Assembly: GCF_002811765.1 (NCBI RefSeq)
Contig: NZ_NPDR01000001.1
Coordinates: 1,005,367-1,069,366, forward strand
Direction of reading: 5' to 3'
DNA length: 64,000 nt
From: Leptospira saintgironsiae
GTDB lineage: Bacteria; Spirochaetota; Leptospiria; Leptospirales; Leptospiraceae
This document shows, in pieces, positions 17,562-26,487 of the stretch; position 1 is the first letter of the stretch, and each line of letters starts with the position of its first letter. A program made the position numbers and the translations under genes. The notes under the pieces were generated by a model that made no database searches, had not been told where the DNA came from, and saw only the letters and a program-made list of their open reading frames with translations.

Positions 17562-19106
17562 ATGCTCACTGTAGTCACCGTTCTGTTTTTGGGAATTTAC
17601 GCCCTCGATATTCTAGGATTATTTTTCTTTGGAATTCATACATATATCATGGTGTATCTGTACAAAAAGTACAACGCCAATTGTGATACAGACCCGAGCA
17701 GAAACCTTTCTCTGGACGATCCAAGTCTTCCAATAGTCACTGTCCAACTTCCTATTTTTAACGAGTTTTACGTAGTAGATCGTTTGATCGACTCCACAAT
17801 CGCATTAAAATATCCTAAAGATAAATTAGAGATCCAAGTTCTGGATGATTCTACTGATGAGACCATCCAAAAAGCTGCTTCCTTAGTGGCAAAATACAAG
17901 GCACAAGGTTTCGATATCCATCACCTTCACAGAACCAATCGTGTCGGTCATAAAGCAGGCGCTTTGGACGAAGGGATGAGAGTTTCTAAAGGTGATTATA
18001 TCGCTATTTTTGATGCGGACTTCATGCCGGATCCTGATTTCCTTCTTAAAACCATGGCTTACTTTGATGATCCTCAGATCGGAATGGTGCAGGCACGTTG
18101 GGGTCATATCAACGCAGATTATAATATTCTAACCAAAGCGCAAAGTTTCGGGATCGACGGTCACTTCATGATCGAGCAAGTCGCAAGAAACGGTTCCAAA
18201 CTTTGGATGAACTTCAACGGTACTGCAGGTACTTGGAGAAAGAAAACTATCGAGGATGCTGGCGGTTGGGAGCATGATACTCTTACTGAAGACTTCGATC
18301 TTTCTTACCGTGCAGAATTAAGAGGTTGGAAGTTCCGTTATTTTAAAGATGTGGTATGCCCTGCAGAAATTCCTGCGATGATGTCTGCATACAAATCCCA
18401 ACAGTTCCGTTGGTGTAAAGGTTCTATCCAGACTGCAGTGAAACTTCTTCCTCGTATCTGGAAAGCAGACCTACCTTGGAAAACCAAGGCTGAGGCTGTG
18501 ACTCACTTGATCAATTATTCTGTTCACCCACTCATGATTGTGAACATTCTATTCAGCGCTCCATTATTATTGATGGAATACTGGTCAGGTTTCAGTTTCT
18601 ACGATCTTCCGTTAGAAGTATTATCAGGAACTGCAGCGGTCCTTTCTATCGGATCAGTTGGACCTTTATTCTTCTACGCATATTCACAGAAGACATTATA
18701 CAAAGATTGGAAAAAGAGATTAGTTTATCTTCCTATTCTGATCATGATTGGAACTGGGATCGCGATCGTAAACACCAGAGCTTGGCTCGAGGCTGTTTTA
18801 GGGATCCAATCTTCCTTCAAAAGAACTCCTAAATTGAGAATCGAAAGCAACTCTGACTCTCTGAAAGAAAGGCTGAAATATACCGTTCCTTTGGACTTCC
18901 ATGTAGTTCTTGAGTTCCTATTGGGTTGTTATTGTGTATTCTCCGTTGTGCTATCTTTCTTAGTGGGACGTCCTTATATCGTGGGCTTCCTATTGATCTA
19001 TGGGATCGGTTTCTTCTTCGTAGCTTTTAAATCTTTCCAAGAATTTACCTGGAAATACAAAGAAGCAAGGAACGCGACTCAGGAAGAGATCCCTCAGGAA
19101 GCCTGA
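17562..19106 (+). CDS. Processive family 2 glycosyltransferase, cellulose-synthase-like
   Basis: A membrane GT2 enzyme of about 514 residues. Membrane segments occur at about 5-30 and in the C-terminal 200 residues (four or five), flanking a cytoplasmic GT-A domain. The D,D,D,QxxRW signature is complete: LDDSTDET near 95, FDADFMPD near 151, TEDFDL near 242 and QQFRWCKG near 280. It resembles beta-glycan synthases (cellulose synthase/CslA type). No PilZ domain is visible. The start is ambiguous: TTG 17553 or ATG 17562, neither with a Shine-Dalgarno; I chose ATG. A short in-frame leader ORF lies just upstream. Confidence 0.9.
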   Translation: MLTVVTVLFLGIYALDILGLFFFGIHTYIMVYLYKKYNANCDTDPSRNLSLDDPSLPIVTVQLPIFNEFYVVDRLIDSTIALKYPKDKLEIQVLDDSTDETIQKAASLVAKYKAQGFDIHHLHRTNRVGHKAGALDEGMRVSKGDYIAIFDADFMPDPDFLLKTMAYFDDPQIGMVQARWGHINADYNILTKAQSFGIDGHFMIEQVARNGSKLWMNFNGTAGTWRKKTIEDAGGWEHDTLTEDFDLSYRAELRGWKFRYFKDVVCPAEIPAMMSAYKSQQFRWCKGSIQTAVKLLPRIWKADLPWKTKAEAVTHLINYSVHPLMIVNILFSAPLLLMEYWSGFSFYDLPLEVLSGTAAVLSIGSVGPLFFYAYSQKTLYKDWKKRLVYLPILIMIGTGIAIVNTRAWLEAVLGIQSSFKRTPKLRIESNSDSLKERLKYTVPLDFHVVLEFLLGCYCVFSVVLSFLVGRPYIVGFLLIYGIGFFFVAFKSFQEFTWKYKEARNATQEEIPQEA

Positions 19107-19127
19107 CACAGCTTCCGCCACACAAAA

Positions 19128-19161
19128 GGCGAGAAACGGGTTGACTCCCTGTCCCCTCGCC
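19128..19161 (+). other. Hairpin between the GT2 gene and the redox cluster
   Basis: GGCGAG (19128-19133) pairs with CTCGCC (19156-19161), with an inner GGG/CCC pair around TTGACT. It lacks a T tract, so it may be a weak terminator or leader structure. TTGACT at 19141-19146 could also be a -35 box, with only a poor -10 after it. Confidence 0.3.
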
Positions 19162-19197
19162 TAAATCTGTCAAATACCCCAGGAAACAGGATAACCG

Positions 19198-19479
19198 ATG
19201 AGTGAGAAAGTCTATTGCGCCAACTGCCTGCATTGTGTAACCGTCAGACAGTATGAATCCGAGGCGGACAAATACATCCTCCGGGTCAAATGTACCAAGA
19301 AAAAATGGTCCAAACGTTCCGGCGAAGAGAAGTTATACAAATACTTCACAGTGGCTCGCCGTATGCAGACTGATTGCGAATTCTACGAGCCGATGGGAGA
19401 AATCCTTCCTTATATCAAAAATTTGAAGAAAGAACTTCCCATTAAAGACGAAATCTATATGGTGAAGTCGCCTAACTAA
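19198..19479 (+). CDS. Small cysteine-rich protein, first gene of the redox cluster
   Basis: A 93-residue cytoplasmic protein with CANCLHC at residues 6-12 and further cysteines near 33 and 62 in a Lys/Arg-rich background. The pattern suggests one metal site (zinc or iron-sulphur). No family is recognised. ATG at 19198 has AGGA at 19181-19184, about 13 bases upstream. Its stop is 7 bases before the RnfC-like gene, so it is likely co-transcribed and may be a small partner of that protein; that is inference from position. Confidence 0.7.
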   Translation: MSEKVYCANCLHCVTVRQYESEADKYILRVKCTKKKWSKRSGEEKLYKYFTVARRMQTDCEFYEPMGEILPYIKNLKKELPIKDEIYMVKSPN

Positions 19480-19486
19480 AAGGGCA

Positions 19487-20638
19487 TTGTTCTCCAAACC
19501 GTTCCTCCTCCAACCCAGGACCGTAAAAGAAACGGGAAATCGCAAAACGGTCCTGGATGAACCCTACACCCTCTTCCCGGATAAAGACGCCTTATTACTT
19601 AAGGATTTTCCAGTCCGGGTAAGTGTAGGAGATCCTCTTTACAAACAATCCTCTGGTTCAGTTCTCTCTCCTGTAAACGGGATCGCCTCATTAGAACATA
19701 GCGAAGAAGGATCTAAAATCCGAATAGTCCAAGACGGCAACTTCATTGGTTCTAAACCTTGGATACCTAAAACCCTCAAAAAAGAAGAAGTACTCGAACC
19801 AATGGATAGACTTGGTTTGGTTAGTCTGGATTTTCCGGAACATTCTCTTTTATCTTATTTTAAATCCAGACAGAAAACATCTCTTATCATCTTAGCTCCA
19901 TTTACAAGAACGCAAGATGTGGATTATCTTCCTGAGTTAAGAAAGAACTCAGAATGCCATATTCGCTTTTTAGAAGTTTTAAAATCTCTTTTTCCAGAAG
20001 CTCAGATCAAAGATTATATTTTCGGTCTGAAATCTCCTGTTAAAAATTATGCTTATCCTTGGGGAATTCCTGAATATTTCGTTTCTCAAACAGAAAAATT
20101 GCCTTTTTCTAAAATTAAAGAAATATTATACTTAGGTCCTGAAACATTATATAATCTTTATAGAGCTTTATTTGCTGATTTTCCTTTTATAGAAAGAGAG
20201 ATTGCTCTTTATTTTTTAGGGAAGAATGGCGGGCTTAGAAAGGCGGATTCAACTGTTCGTATCCGTAACGGACAAAGTTTAAAGTTTTTATTCGAAGAAT
20301 ACGGTCCTAAGTATTCCAACTTTACTCTAAATTCCTTTTATGAAAAAAATCCGGTTCGAGATATCAAAAAGGGATTCTATTGGGATATCAGGCAGAATTA
20401 TTCATTAGTCTTTTTGACCAAACATGATCCTCAGAGAAGAGAATTCCCTTGTGTAGAATGTGGGGAATGTTCTTATAATTGTCCTACCCAAGCAAATCCA
20501 ATGGCTTTGGTTTCCAGCTTTGGCAATTTTAATTCTTCACTTTGTATGGAATGTGGTATCTGTACATTTCTTTGTCCTTCAACCATTTCTTTAAGGAATC
20601 AGATCAGAACTTGGAAAGAGGCGAATCATGGCTTTTAG
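19487..20638 (+). CDS. RnfC/NqrA-like protein with two 4Fe-4S motifs
   Basis: A 383-residue protein of the RnfC/NqrA type. The N-terminal part shows the RnfC barrel-sandwich pattern (GDPLYKQSSGSVLSPVNG, near residues 48-65). The C-terminal part has two ferredoxin motifs, CVECGECSYNCP (near 324) and CMECGICTFLCP (near 354). RnfC receives electrons from NADH in the Rnf complex. Here it is short, and the usual RnfC flavin/NADH-binding middle is poorly matched. It starts with TTG at 19487, with AGGG at 19481-19484. Its 3' end overlaps the RnfD-like gene by 11 bases. RnfA, B, E and G are absent from the window. Confidence 0.78.
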   Translation: MFSKPFLLQPRTVKETGNRKTVLDEPYTLFPDKDALLLKDFPVRVSVGDPLYKQSSGSVLSPVNGIASLEHSEEGSKIRIVQDGNFIGSKPWIPKTLKKEEVLEPMDRLGLVSLDFPEHSLLSYFKSRQKTSLIILAPFTRTQDVDYLPELRKNSECHIRFLEVLKSLFPEAQIKDYIFGLKSPVKNYAYPWGIPEYFVSQTEKLPFSKIKEILYLGPETLYNLYRALFADFPFIEREIALYFLGKNGGLRKADSTVRIRNGQSLKFLFEEYGPKYSNFTLNSFYEKNPVRDIKKGFYWDIRQNYSLVFLTKHDPQRREFPCVECGECSYNCPTQANPMALVSSFGNFNSSLCMECGICTFLCPSTISLRNQIRTWKEANHGF

Positions 20639-21512
20639 TTATGTTCTCTCTACCCAAAACGGTTTTTTCAGAAGAAAGGACCTTCTTCTTCCTGATATCC
20701 TTTTTGCGATTTTAGCAATTGGCCTTTTGATTTTAGGCTCAGGTGGATCGTATTATCCAATTATTCCTGCAGGTTTTGGGATTTTATTTGGAGCGGCCGC
20801 TTACTTTCTTCTTACCGGTGGGAAGTCCTACCCATTATATTGGGTGAATCATGCATTGAGTTTTGCTCTTCTTCTTCCAAGAGATTCAAGATATGCATTA
20901 CATGCTATTCTTGCTTTAGGAATTGGACTAGGGCTTTGGTGGGTTTTAGAGCAGAGATTTAAGATCCGATTTCCTTTGGCTCTGTTGCAATTTTTACTTT
21001 TTCTAATATTCTATTTTTTGCCTGGGATAGATAGCTGGGCTTCAGAACCTTCTTCTGTGTTTAGAGGATCTTCTTATCCTGATATATATACTCCGGGTTT
21101 TTTCACAGAAGGTAACTTGCCCGGATCTAGATACTCTTCTTTGGAAGCATGTGGTGGATTCGGAGTAATTTTAGCAGTACCTTTACTATTAAGAAGTAGT
21201 TTGGCTCTTTTATTACCTTTAGGATTTTCTATCCTTCTCTCCGTTTGGATCCATATCGCTAAAATTCCAGGTTGGGAAACAGTTTCTGGTCCGGTGTGGC
21301 TAGGAACTTTCTCCTTCATAGTACTTCTAAATTTACCGGGAAGAAATACAGGCTCACTTTTGCCTCTTTCTTTTTTGAGTTTGGCGCCTCTTGGGTTGGC
21401 AATTTTTTTCCTTCCCCCGGTATTTGTTCCTACATTCCTGTGGGTCTCATCGTTTTTTTTCATTGAATCCATCCTGATTCGTATTTTCCTAGGAGATAGG
21501 ACAGAGGCATGA
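20628..21512 (+). CDS. RnfD/NqrB-like integral membrane protein
   Basis: A 294-residue protein with about ten hydrophobic segments and hardly any soluble part. Gene order after RnfC, the N-terminal RRKDLLLPDILFAILA and the middle GNLPGSRYSSLEACGG (about 165-180) resemble RnfD/NqrB. In canonical RnfD this region carries conserved Gly-Glu-Thr and a flavin-bearing Thr motif, which I do not find here, so covalent FMN attachment is doubtful. Its stop overlaps the next start as ATGA. It may pass electrons or anchor the RnfC-like protein. Homology is moderate and the assignment rests partly on context. Confidence 0.6.
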   Translation: MAFSYVLSTQNGFFRRKDLLLPDILFAILAIGLLILGSGGSYYPIIPAGFGILFGAAAYFLLTGGKSYPLYWVNHALSFALLLPRDSRYALHAILALGIGLGLWWVLEQRFKIRFPLALLQFLLFLIFYFLPGIDSWASEPSSVFRGSSYPDIYTPGFFTEGNLPGSRYSSLEACGGFGVILAVPLLLRSSLALLLPLGFSILLSVWIHIAKIPGWETVSGPVWLGTFSFIVLLNLPGRNTGSLLPLSFLSLAPLGLAIFFLPPVFVPTFLWVSSFFFIESILIRIFLGDRTEA

Positions 21513-21964
21513 ACCAGCTCCTTGCTTTACTTAAGCCAGAGACTGTAATTTTTGAAATAGAAGGTTCTTCTAAGGAAGAAGTGATTAATCAACTTCTCCA
21601 AAAGGCCGTCGACTCTACGCTAATCGATAGAGACGATAGGGATCTTGTGTACGAATCTCTTATGGCGAGAGAAAAATCCATGTCTACTGGTATCGGCAGT
21701 GGGGTAGCAATCCCGCATTGTTCGGTCAATCTGGTGGATGAACTTAAATGTGTGATGGGTCTTTCTCGAAAGGGAATCGATTTTGATGCTATCGACCATC
21801 TTCCCGTTCATATTTTTATTCTTCTAATCGTTCCTAAATCCAAATTCCAAGAACATATCAAAACTCTGGCTCAGATCGCAAAGACCCTCAATGTAAAAGA
21901 GGATCGCGAAAAACTGATCCTTTCCAAAAATTTCGAAGAGATCCGGAAAGCTTTCTCCGCGTGA
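21509..21964 (+). CDS. ptsN: PTS EIIA domain protein, EIIA(Ntr)/PtsN-like
   Basis: A 151-residue single-domain EIIA of the fructose/nitrogen type. The active-site His is His70 in TGIGSGVAIPHCSV. Free-standing EIIA(Ntr) proteins are usually regulatory, controlling potassium transport or sigma-54 or envelope functions through their phosphorylation state. No sugar-transport EIIB/EIIC lies nearby. It overlaps the RnfD-like gene by 4 bases and precedes the permease genes by 12 bases, so it is embedded in this transcript. Confidence 0.85.
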   Translation: MNQLLALLKPETVIFEIEGSSKEEVINQLLQKAVDSTLIDRDDRDLVYESLMAREKSMSTGIGSGVAIPHCSVNLVDELKCVMGLSRKGIDFDAIDHLPVHIFILLIVPKSKFQEHIKTLAQIAKTLNVKEDREKLILSKNFEEIRKAFSA

Positions 21965-21976
21965 GAGGGTGAGAGT

Positions 21977-22879
21977 TTGTTAGAAGAAGCGAAACGCTTT
22001 TTGATCTTTGCGGTTTTTCTTTCCGCGATTTCAGTATTTTTCTCCCAACTCAGATCTCTAAATAAGGAATTTTTAGAGGCAGATTCTGGGATCCAAGTTC
22101 AGGATTCCTTAGTTAAATCGACTAACACTGGTTTTGCGGAAGAATATTTTCAGTTTTGGAAAGGACTGGTCAGTTTTGATCTAGGAGAAACTGAATCTGG
22201 AGATCCTGTACTTTCTCATATTCTCTCCAGATTTTGGCCAACATTACATTTGGCAGGATTTGCAGTTTTAACAGGCACATTCTTTTCTGTTTTTTTGGCC
22301 TTGGTTTCTCTTCTTCCTCGTTTTGGCTTTGTAGGAGAAGTTTTCGGATTTATCAGCCAACTTATCGTATCTACTCCAGTATTCGTAGTTTCTGTTTTTC
22401 TGTTAGTATTTTTTTTTCTGATACTGGGCTGGCTTCCTCCTGGTGGGTACGAACCTGGGAATACGGCTTATGTGATCCTGCCTGGAATTGCATTGGGATC
22501 TAGAGTATTCGCTAGACTTTTTATTTTTGCTCATCAATTGGCGGGCACAGAAAAAAAATCTGCTTATACAAATGTTCTAAAAGCGAGAGGATATTCAGAA
22601 AATAGAATATTATTCCGACATATTCTACTCAAAGTTTCTCCTGTGCTTCTAATCTTGATCTTGTTAGACTTAAGCTCTTTACTTTCAGGAGCAATCGTAG
22701 TCGAGGAGATTTTCTTTTTTCCCGGGATTGGAAAATCCATGTATCATGCGATTAGAACCATGGATTCAGCGTTACTTTCTGCACTTTTGTTTTATAGTGG
22801 GATAGTGTTTTATATCCTGACTAGAGTTTCTGAAAGAGTAAGAGACAGTCTTTTAGGTTGGGAGGCGGGCGCCGCTTGA
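21977..22879 (+). CDS. ABC transporter permease, DppB/OppB-like
   Basis: A 300-residue inner-membrane permease with about six segments. The family loop NVLKARGYSENRILFRHIL (near 195-215), then SGAIVVEEIFFFPGIGK, is typical of peptide/nickel permeases of the DppB type. It starts with TTG at 21977 behind GAGAGGGTGAGAG. There is no substrate-binding protein and no ATPase within the cluster; those subunits must be elsewhere or missing. It overlaps the DppC-like gene as TTGA. Confidence 0.85.
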   Translation: MLEEAKRFLIFAVFLSAISVFFSQLRSLNKEFLEADSGIQVQDSLVKSTNTGFAEEYFQFWKGLVSFDLGETESGDPVLSHILSRFWPTLHLAGFAVLTGTFFSVFLALVSLLPRFGFVGEVFGFISQLIVSTPVFVVSVFLLVFFFLILGWLPPGGYEPGNTAYVILPGIALGSRVFARLFIFAHQLAGTEKKSAYTNVLKARGYSENRILFRHILLKVSPVLLILILLDLSSLLSGAIVVEEIFFFPGIGKSMYHAIRTMDSALLSALLFYSGIVFYILTRVSERVRDSLLGWEAGAA

Positions 22880-23646
22880 AAACTCTAAACCTGCTTCGTT
22901 ACGGCACAATTTCCCTATATCTAGTTTTAGTTATATTCGGAATATTATTCAAAGCCGCTCCTACAGAATTGAACTTAAAGGAATCCTTTCTTCCTCCTTC
23001 TTTTGATTTTCCATTCGGTAAAGATAGATTGGGAAGAGATGTGTTCTCCATGTTTGCATATGGAAGTTTAGCCACTTTCTTATTTGCATTTCCTGCGAGA
23101 GTCCTTACATTAGCAGTAGCTTCTTTGATCGGATTGGTATCTTATACCAGCCCATTCTTTAAGAAGAATATATTCTCTCCCTTGTCTTCTGTGTTTGTTT
23201 CTCTACCTTCTTTACTTTTAGCTCTACTTGTAGTTCAGGTTTTTGGAGCAGGGCCTATCCCTTTATTCTTAGCAATCGTGCTTGGAGATTGGGCACAGGC
23301 TTATGAAACGGTTCGAGCTAAAATAGACGAGGTAAGTACAAGCGGATATGCGCTAGCTGCTTCTTGTTTTGGAGCGAGTAAGTCTTATGTTTTTCGGGCA
23401 CATCTTCTTCCTCAGGCATTTCAAATATTGAGAGTACTTTTATTTACGGGACTTCCAGCTGTTGTGATGACTCTTGCAATATTCGGATTTTTAGGAATTT
23501 CTGCAGGCGGAGAAGTATTTGGTCCAGGTCTTGGAGAACAAATTGCGTTTTCTAAAGATTATGCGCAAAATGCTCCTTGGTCTTTAGTGTTTCCTACACT
23601 AGGGATTTTAGGTTTAGTAATGACTGTAGGAGGAAAACGTTCTTGA
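22876..23646 (+). CDS. ABC transporter permease, DppC/OppC-like
   Basis: A 256-residue permease, partner of the preceding one. It has five or six membrane segments, FPFGKDRLGRDVFSMFAYG near residue 45 (the common DppC N-terminal motif) and the EAA-type loop ALAASCFGASKSYVFRAHLLP. A reading from TTG 22858 is possible, but TTG 22876 has GGAGG at 22861-22865 and overlaps the DppB stop as TTGA, as the next gene does here too, so I prefer it. It is the last permease; no nucleotide-binding subunit follows. Confidence 0.82.
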   Translation: MKTLNLLRYGTISLYLVLVIFGILFKAAPTELNLKESFLPPSFDFPFGKDRLGRDVFSMFAYGSLATFLFAFPARVLTLAVASLIGLVSYTSPFFKKNIFSPLSSVFVSLPSLLLALLVVQVFGAGPIPLFLAIVLGDWAQAYETVRAKIDEVSTSGYALAASCFGASKSYVFRAHLLPQAFQILRVLLFTGLPAVVMTLAIFGFLGISAGGEVFGPGLGEQIAFSKDYAQNAPWSLVFPTLGILGLVMTVGGKRS

Positions 23647-25271
23647 AACTGTTATTCTTCCGAAAGGTATTCGCTTTTATTTTACTGATCTGTTTGTCCC
23701 CTTTATTCGTTGGAACTCCAACTTATGCGATAGATGAGTATTATCGCCTTCCCGAATATTCTTCTGCTGAGAAGATACGGTTCGAGAAGGAAAGAAAACT
23801 TTGTATTTTTCCACTTAGGAATTTATCCGGAGATACTTCTTTGGATTTTTATTCTTCAGGATATGCTTCTGTTCTATATTCTGGTTTAAAATCTTTAGTT
23901 CAGATCTATGACGAATCTTTAATCCCTAAATCTATCCAACATCCTTTTGGTCCAAATCCGTCTGAAGTTAAACCGAATTTAAGAGAAGGGGAATGGGATT
24001 ACAAAGGTCTTGAAAAATTAAAGAAAGAAGAACTTTCTTTAAACGTTTCGAGGGATCCTAGATATCTAACTTTAAAAGTTCAGCCTTACGAAGCAGAAAC
24101 TGCTCCTGATGAGGGTTTTCTGATCCCAATCTCCAGAAAATACGACTGTTTTTACTCTACTTACGGCGAATTTGAGAAGAAGGGAGAAGAAATCCGAATT
24201 AATATCCGGCTGAGATCTTCTAAAGACGGATCTAAAAAAGAATTCTCTCATAAAACTAGTGTTAGGCGATCTTACCAAGAATTAAATCCAGTTATTGAAG
24301 AAATTCGCAAAACACTTTTAGGAAAACATACTAAAGCACTTTCTGTCAAAACTGGGAACCAATACGATTCGCTTGTATTTTTAGATGGGAATTATATAGG
24401 TAAAACTCCTTTAAAAAGAAATGATGTTCTTTCTGGGATACACGATATCCGCATCACTAAAAACGGATATTCTGAATGGATCGGCCAAGTGGACTTAAGA
24501 GAGTCTGCTAAAGATCTGGATATTACATTAGAAAAAGATAAAAAAGAAGGTTTTCTCTCTGCAGATTCTGATCCTCAAGGCGCCAAAGTATATTTAGGTT
24601 CAGAATATTTAGGAATTACTCCTCTCGTAAAAGTTCCTGTCAAGGTAGGTTGGAACAGATTGAGATTCGTTTTAGCTGATCATGTAGATCAATTCAAAGG
24701 AGTTGAGATCAAAAAAGGAGAAGTTTCCGAGATCAAGGCTAAATTCAAAGAAGGAGAATCTGTTTCTTATTATAGGAACAAAAAGTATTTATTTTTAGAT
24801 CATACCTACGATGACTTCGCGATCTATTCACTTTACGGAAGTTTATTCTTTTATGCAGGATACTATTATTTCAATTTAAGAGCTGACCAAGCTTTAGAAA
24901 ATGCAAGGCCTATGGTTCAGATTACAAATTTTGCAGCTCTTCAAGAATTGCAACAATCCTCTCCTAATACCCAAACATTTGCTCTTTCTTATTTTTATCA
25001 GGAAAGTATCTATAATGATGCTAAGAACAAGTCTGATTATTTCAGATCTATCTCCGGAAGATTCGGAAAACACCAAGGCATTCATGGTGGACTCATGTTG
25101 TACGGGATCGGTACGATGCTTTTATTATCTGCGACGTTTTATGCTCTTGGATTAGATTCTGAAACCTTAGAAGTAGGAGTGGCTCCAGTGAAAACAATGC
25201 CTACATTCGTAAGAGGTATAGAAGGACAGTATGAAACAGAGTCTTACGCAAAATTTAATATGAGATTTTGA
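23643..25271 (+). CDS. Exported PEGA-domain protein
   Basis: A 542-residue envelope protein. The start is TTG 23643, overlapping the permease stop as TTGA with GGAGG near 23630; it gives a signal peptide ending in VGTPTYA (about residue 29). Two tandem PEGA domains lie at about 215-285 and 285-355 (VFLDGNYIGKTPL and VYLGSEYLGITPL). Two hydrophobic segments (near 395 and 475) follow, so it may be membrane-anchored. PEGA domains bind surface proteins or polysaccharides. It ends 17 bases into the convergent folC gene. Why it accompanies the permeases is not known. Confidence 0.85.
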   Translation: MKLLFFRKVFAFILLICLSPLFVGTPTYAIDEYYRLPEYSSAEKIRFEKERKLCIFPLRNLSGDTSLDFYSSGYASVLYSGLKSLVQIYDESLIPKSIQHPFGPNPSEVKPNLREGEWDYKGLEKLKKEELSLNVSRDPRYLTLKVQPYEAETAPDEGFLIPISRKYDCFYSTYGEFEKKGEEIRINIRLRSSKDGSKKEFSHKTSVRRSYQELNPVIEEIRKTLLGKHTKALSVKTGNQYDSLVFLDGNYIGKTPLKRNDVLSGIHDIRITKNGYSEWIGQVDLRESAKDLDITLEKDKKEGFLSADSDPQGAKVYLGSEYLGITPLVKVPVKVGWNRLRFVLADHVDQFKGVEIKKGEVSEIKAKFKEGESVSYYRNKKYLFLDHTYDDFAIYSLYGSLFFYAGYYYFNLRADQALENARPMVQITNFAALQELQQSSPNTQTFALSYFYQESIYNDAKNKSDYFRSISGRFGKHQGIHGGLMLYGIGTMLLLSATFYALGLDSETLEVGVAPVKTMPTFVRGIEGQYETESYAKFNMRF

Positions 25272-26466
25272 TATAAGAATACAATCTAAAACTTCCAAGT
25301 ACTAATATGCCTTCTTCCTTATCTGAAGGTTTTAGTATTTCTGAAAGTTTTTCTGGAAGTATCGAGAAGGGCCCATATCCTTCTGGAAGTTTGAATTCTT
25401 TTGAATCTAAAAAATACAAATTTGAGTTTTGGGTTTTTGTATAATCCAAAAGTTTTTCCGCCATTGACTCTCCTTCTTTGTCCGGTAAAAATCCAGCTAA
25501 GATAGAGAATCTTTTTCCTGGAAATGCAGATTGCAAAGAAGCAAGAGTGACTCTGATTGCATCTGGATTATGAGCCGGATCAAATACGACAAATGGAGAA
25601 TTGGATATAATTTCTAATCTACCAGGTGGCCTGGGGAGAGGTTTTGTAATTGCTTTTTCCGTTCTTTCGATCCCGATTTTGTTTTTTGAAATGATCTCTT
25701 CTAATCTATGTACAATAAATTTTACGTATTCTTGGTTATGATCTAAATAAGATCTTCCTTCCGGTAAGGAAGGATAAAGATATAGTTCTAATTTTTTTTC
25801 GGAACAAAATTCTTTCAGTATTTTTAAGAGAGAAGGTTCCGGTTCTAACGCAAATACTATCTTAGTTCTTTCGGAAACTATTCCTAACTTCTCCTTTAGG
25901 ATTGCATCTTTTGTATTTCCTAAAACAGCCTTATGATCTTCTCCGATAGCGCATACTACAAGTACGTCAGAGTCAGCCAGTTTCGTGGCATCTAATCTTC
26001 CTCCGAGACCTGCCTCATATACTTGGACTGCAATATCCTTTTTTTCGAATAAAACGAAAGAGCCTAAAGTAAACCATTCAAACCAAGATAAAAAGGAAAG
26101 TTCCTCTGAATTGCCATCAGTAAACAGTATATTAGAAATCTCTTTTAGATCTTCTTCGGTTATCGGGTCAAAATTCGGGCTGAGGCGGATCCTTTCTTTT
26201 GGATCGAATAAATGGGGAGAAGTATATAAACCTGTTTTATATCCTAGATTGGAAAAACTTCCCGCTAAAAAGTGAGAAACGGAGCCTTTTCCGTTTGTAC
26301 CTACCACTGAGATCCTAAGTCTTTCTTTTTTTCGATTTCTCCAGCCATGTGAATCGACAAGATTACGGAATGGATCCAGAGAATAATCCCCAAATACATT
26401 AAAATTCCTGGTCTTCTCTAAATTGGTTAATTTGGATCCGAATTCTAAAAAATCTGGGTTAGACAT
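25255..26466 (-). CDS. folC: Folylpolyglutamate synthase / dihydrofolate synthase
   Basis: A Mur-ligase-fold enzyme of 403 residues that adds glutamate to dihydropteroate or folates. The ATP-binding loop is VVGTNGKGSVSHFLAG near residues 53-70; further family motifs are SPHLFDPKERIRLS near 85, YEAGLGGRLDATKLAD near 150, and FDPAHNPDAIRVT near 300. Size is typical. ATG at 26466. It is 21 bases downstream of aroE on the same strand and probably co-transcribed. Confidence 0.93.
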   Translation of the reverse strand: MSNPDFLEFGSKLTNLEKTRNFNVFGDYSLDPFRNLVDSHGWRNRKKERLRISVVGTNGKGSVSHFLAGSFSNLGYKTGLYTSPHLFDPKERIRLSPNFDPITEEDLKEISNILFTDGNSEELSFLSWFEWFTLGSFVLFEKKDIAVQVYEAGLGGRLDATKLADSDVLVVCAIGEDHKAVLGNTKDAILKEKLGIVSERTKIVFALEPEPSLLKILKEFCSEKKLELYLYPSLPEGRSYLDHNQEYVKFIVHRLEEIISKNKIGIERTEKAITKPLPRPPGRLEIISNSPFVVFDPAHNPDAIRVTLASLQSAFPGKRFSILAGFLPDKEGESMAEKLLDYTKTQNSNLYFLDSKEFKLPEGYGPFSILPEKLSEILKPSDKEEGILVLGSFRLYSYIKISY

Positions 26467-26487
26467 TTATAATTTTCTAATACTTTT

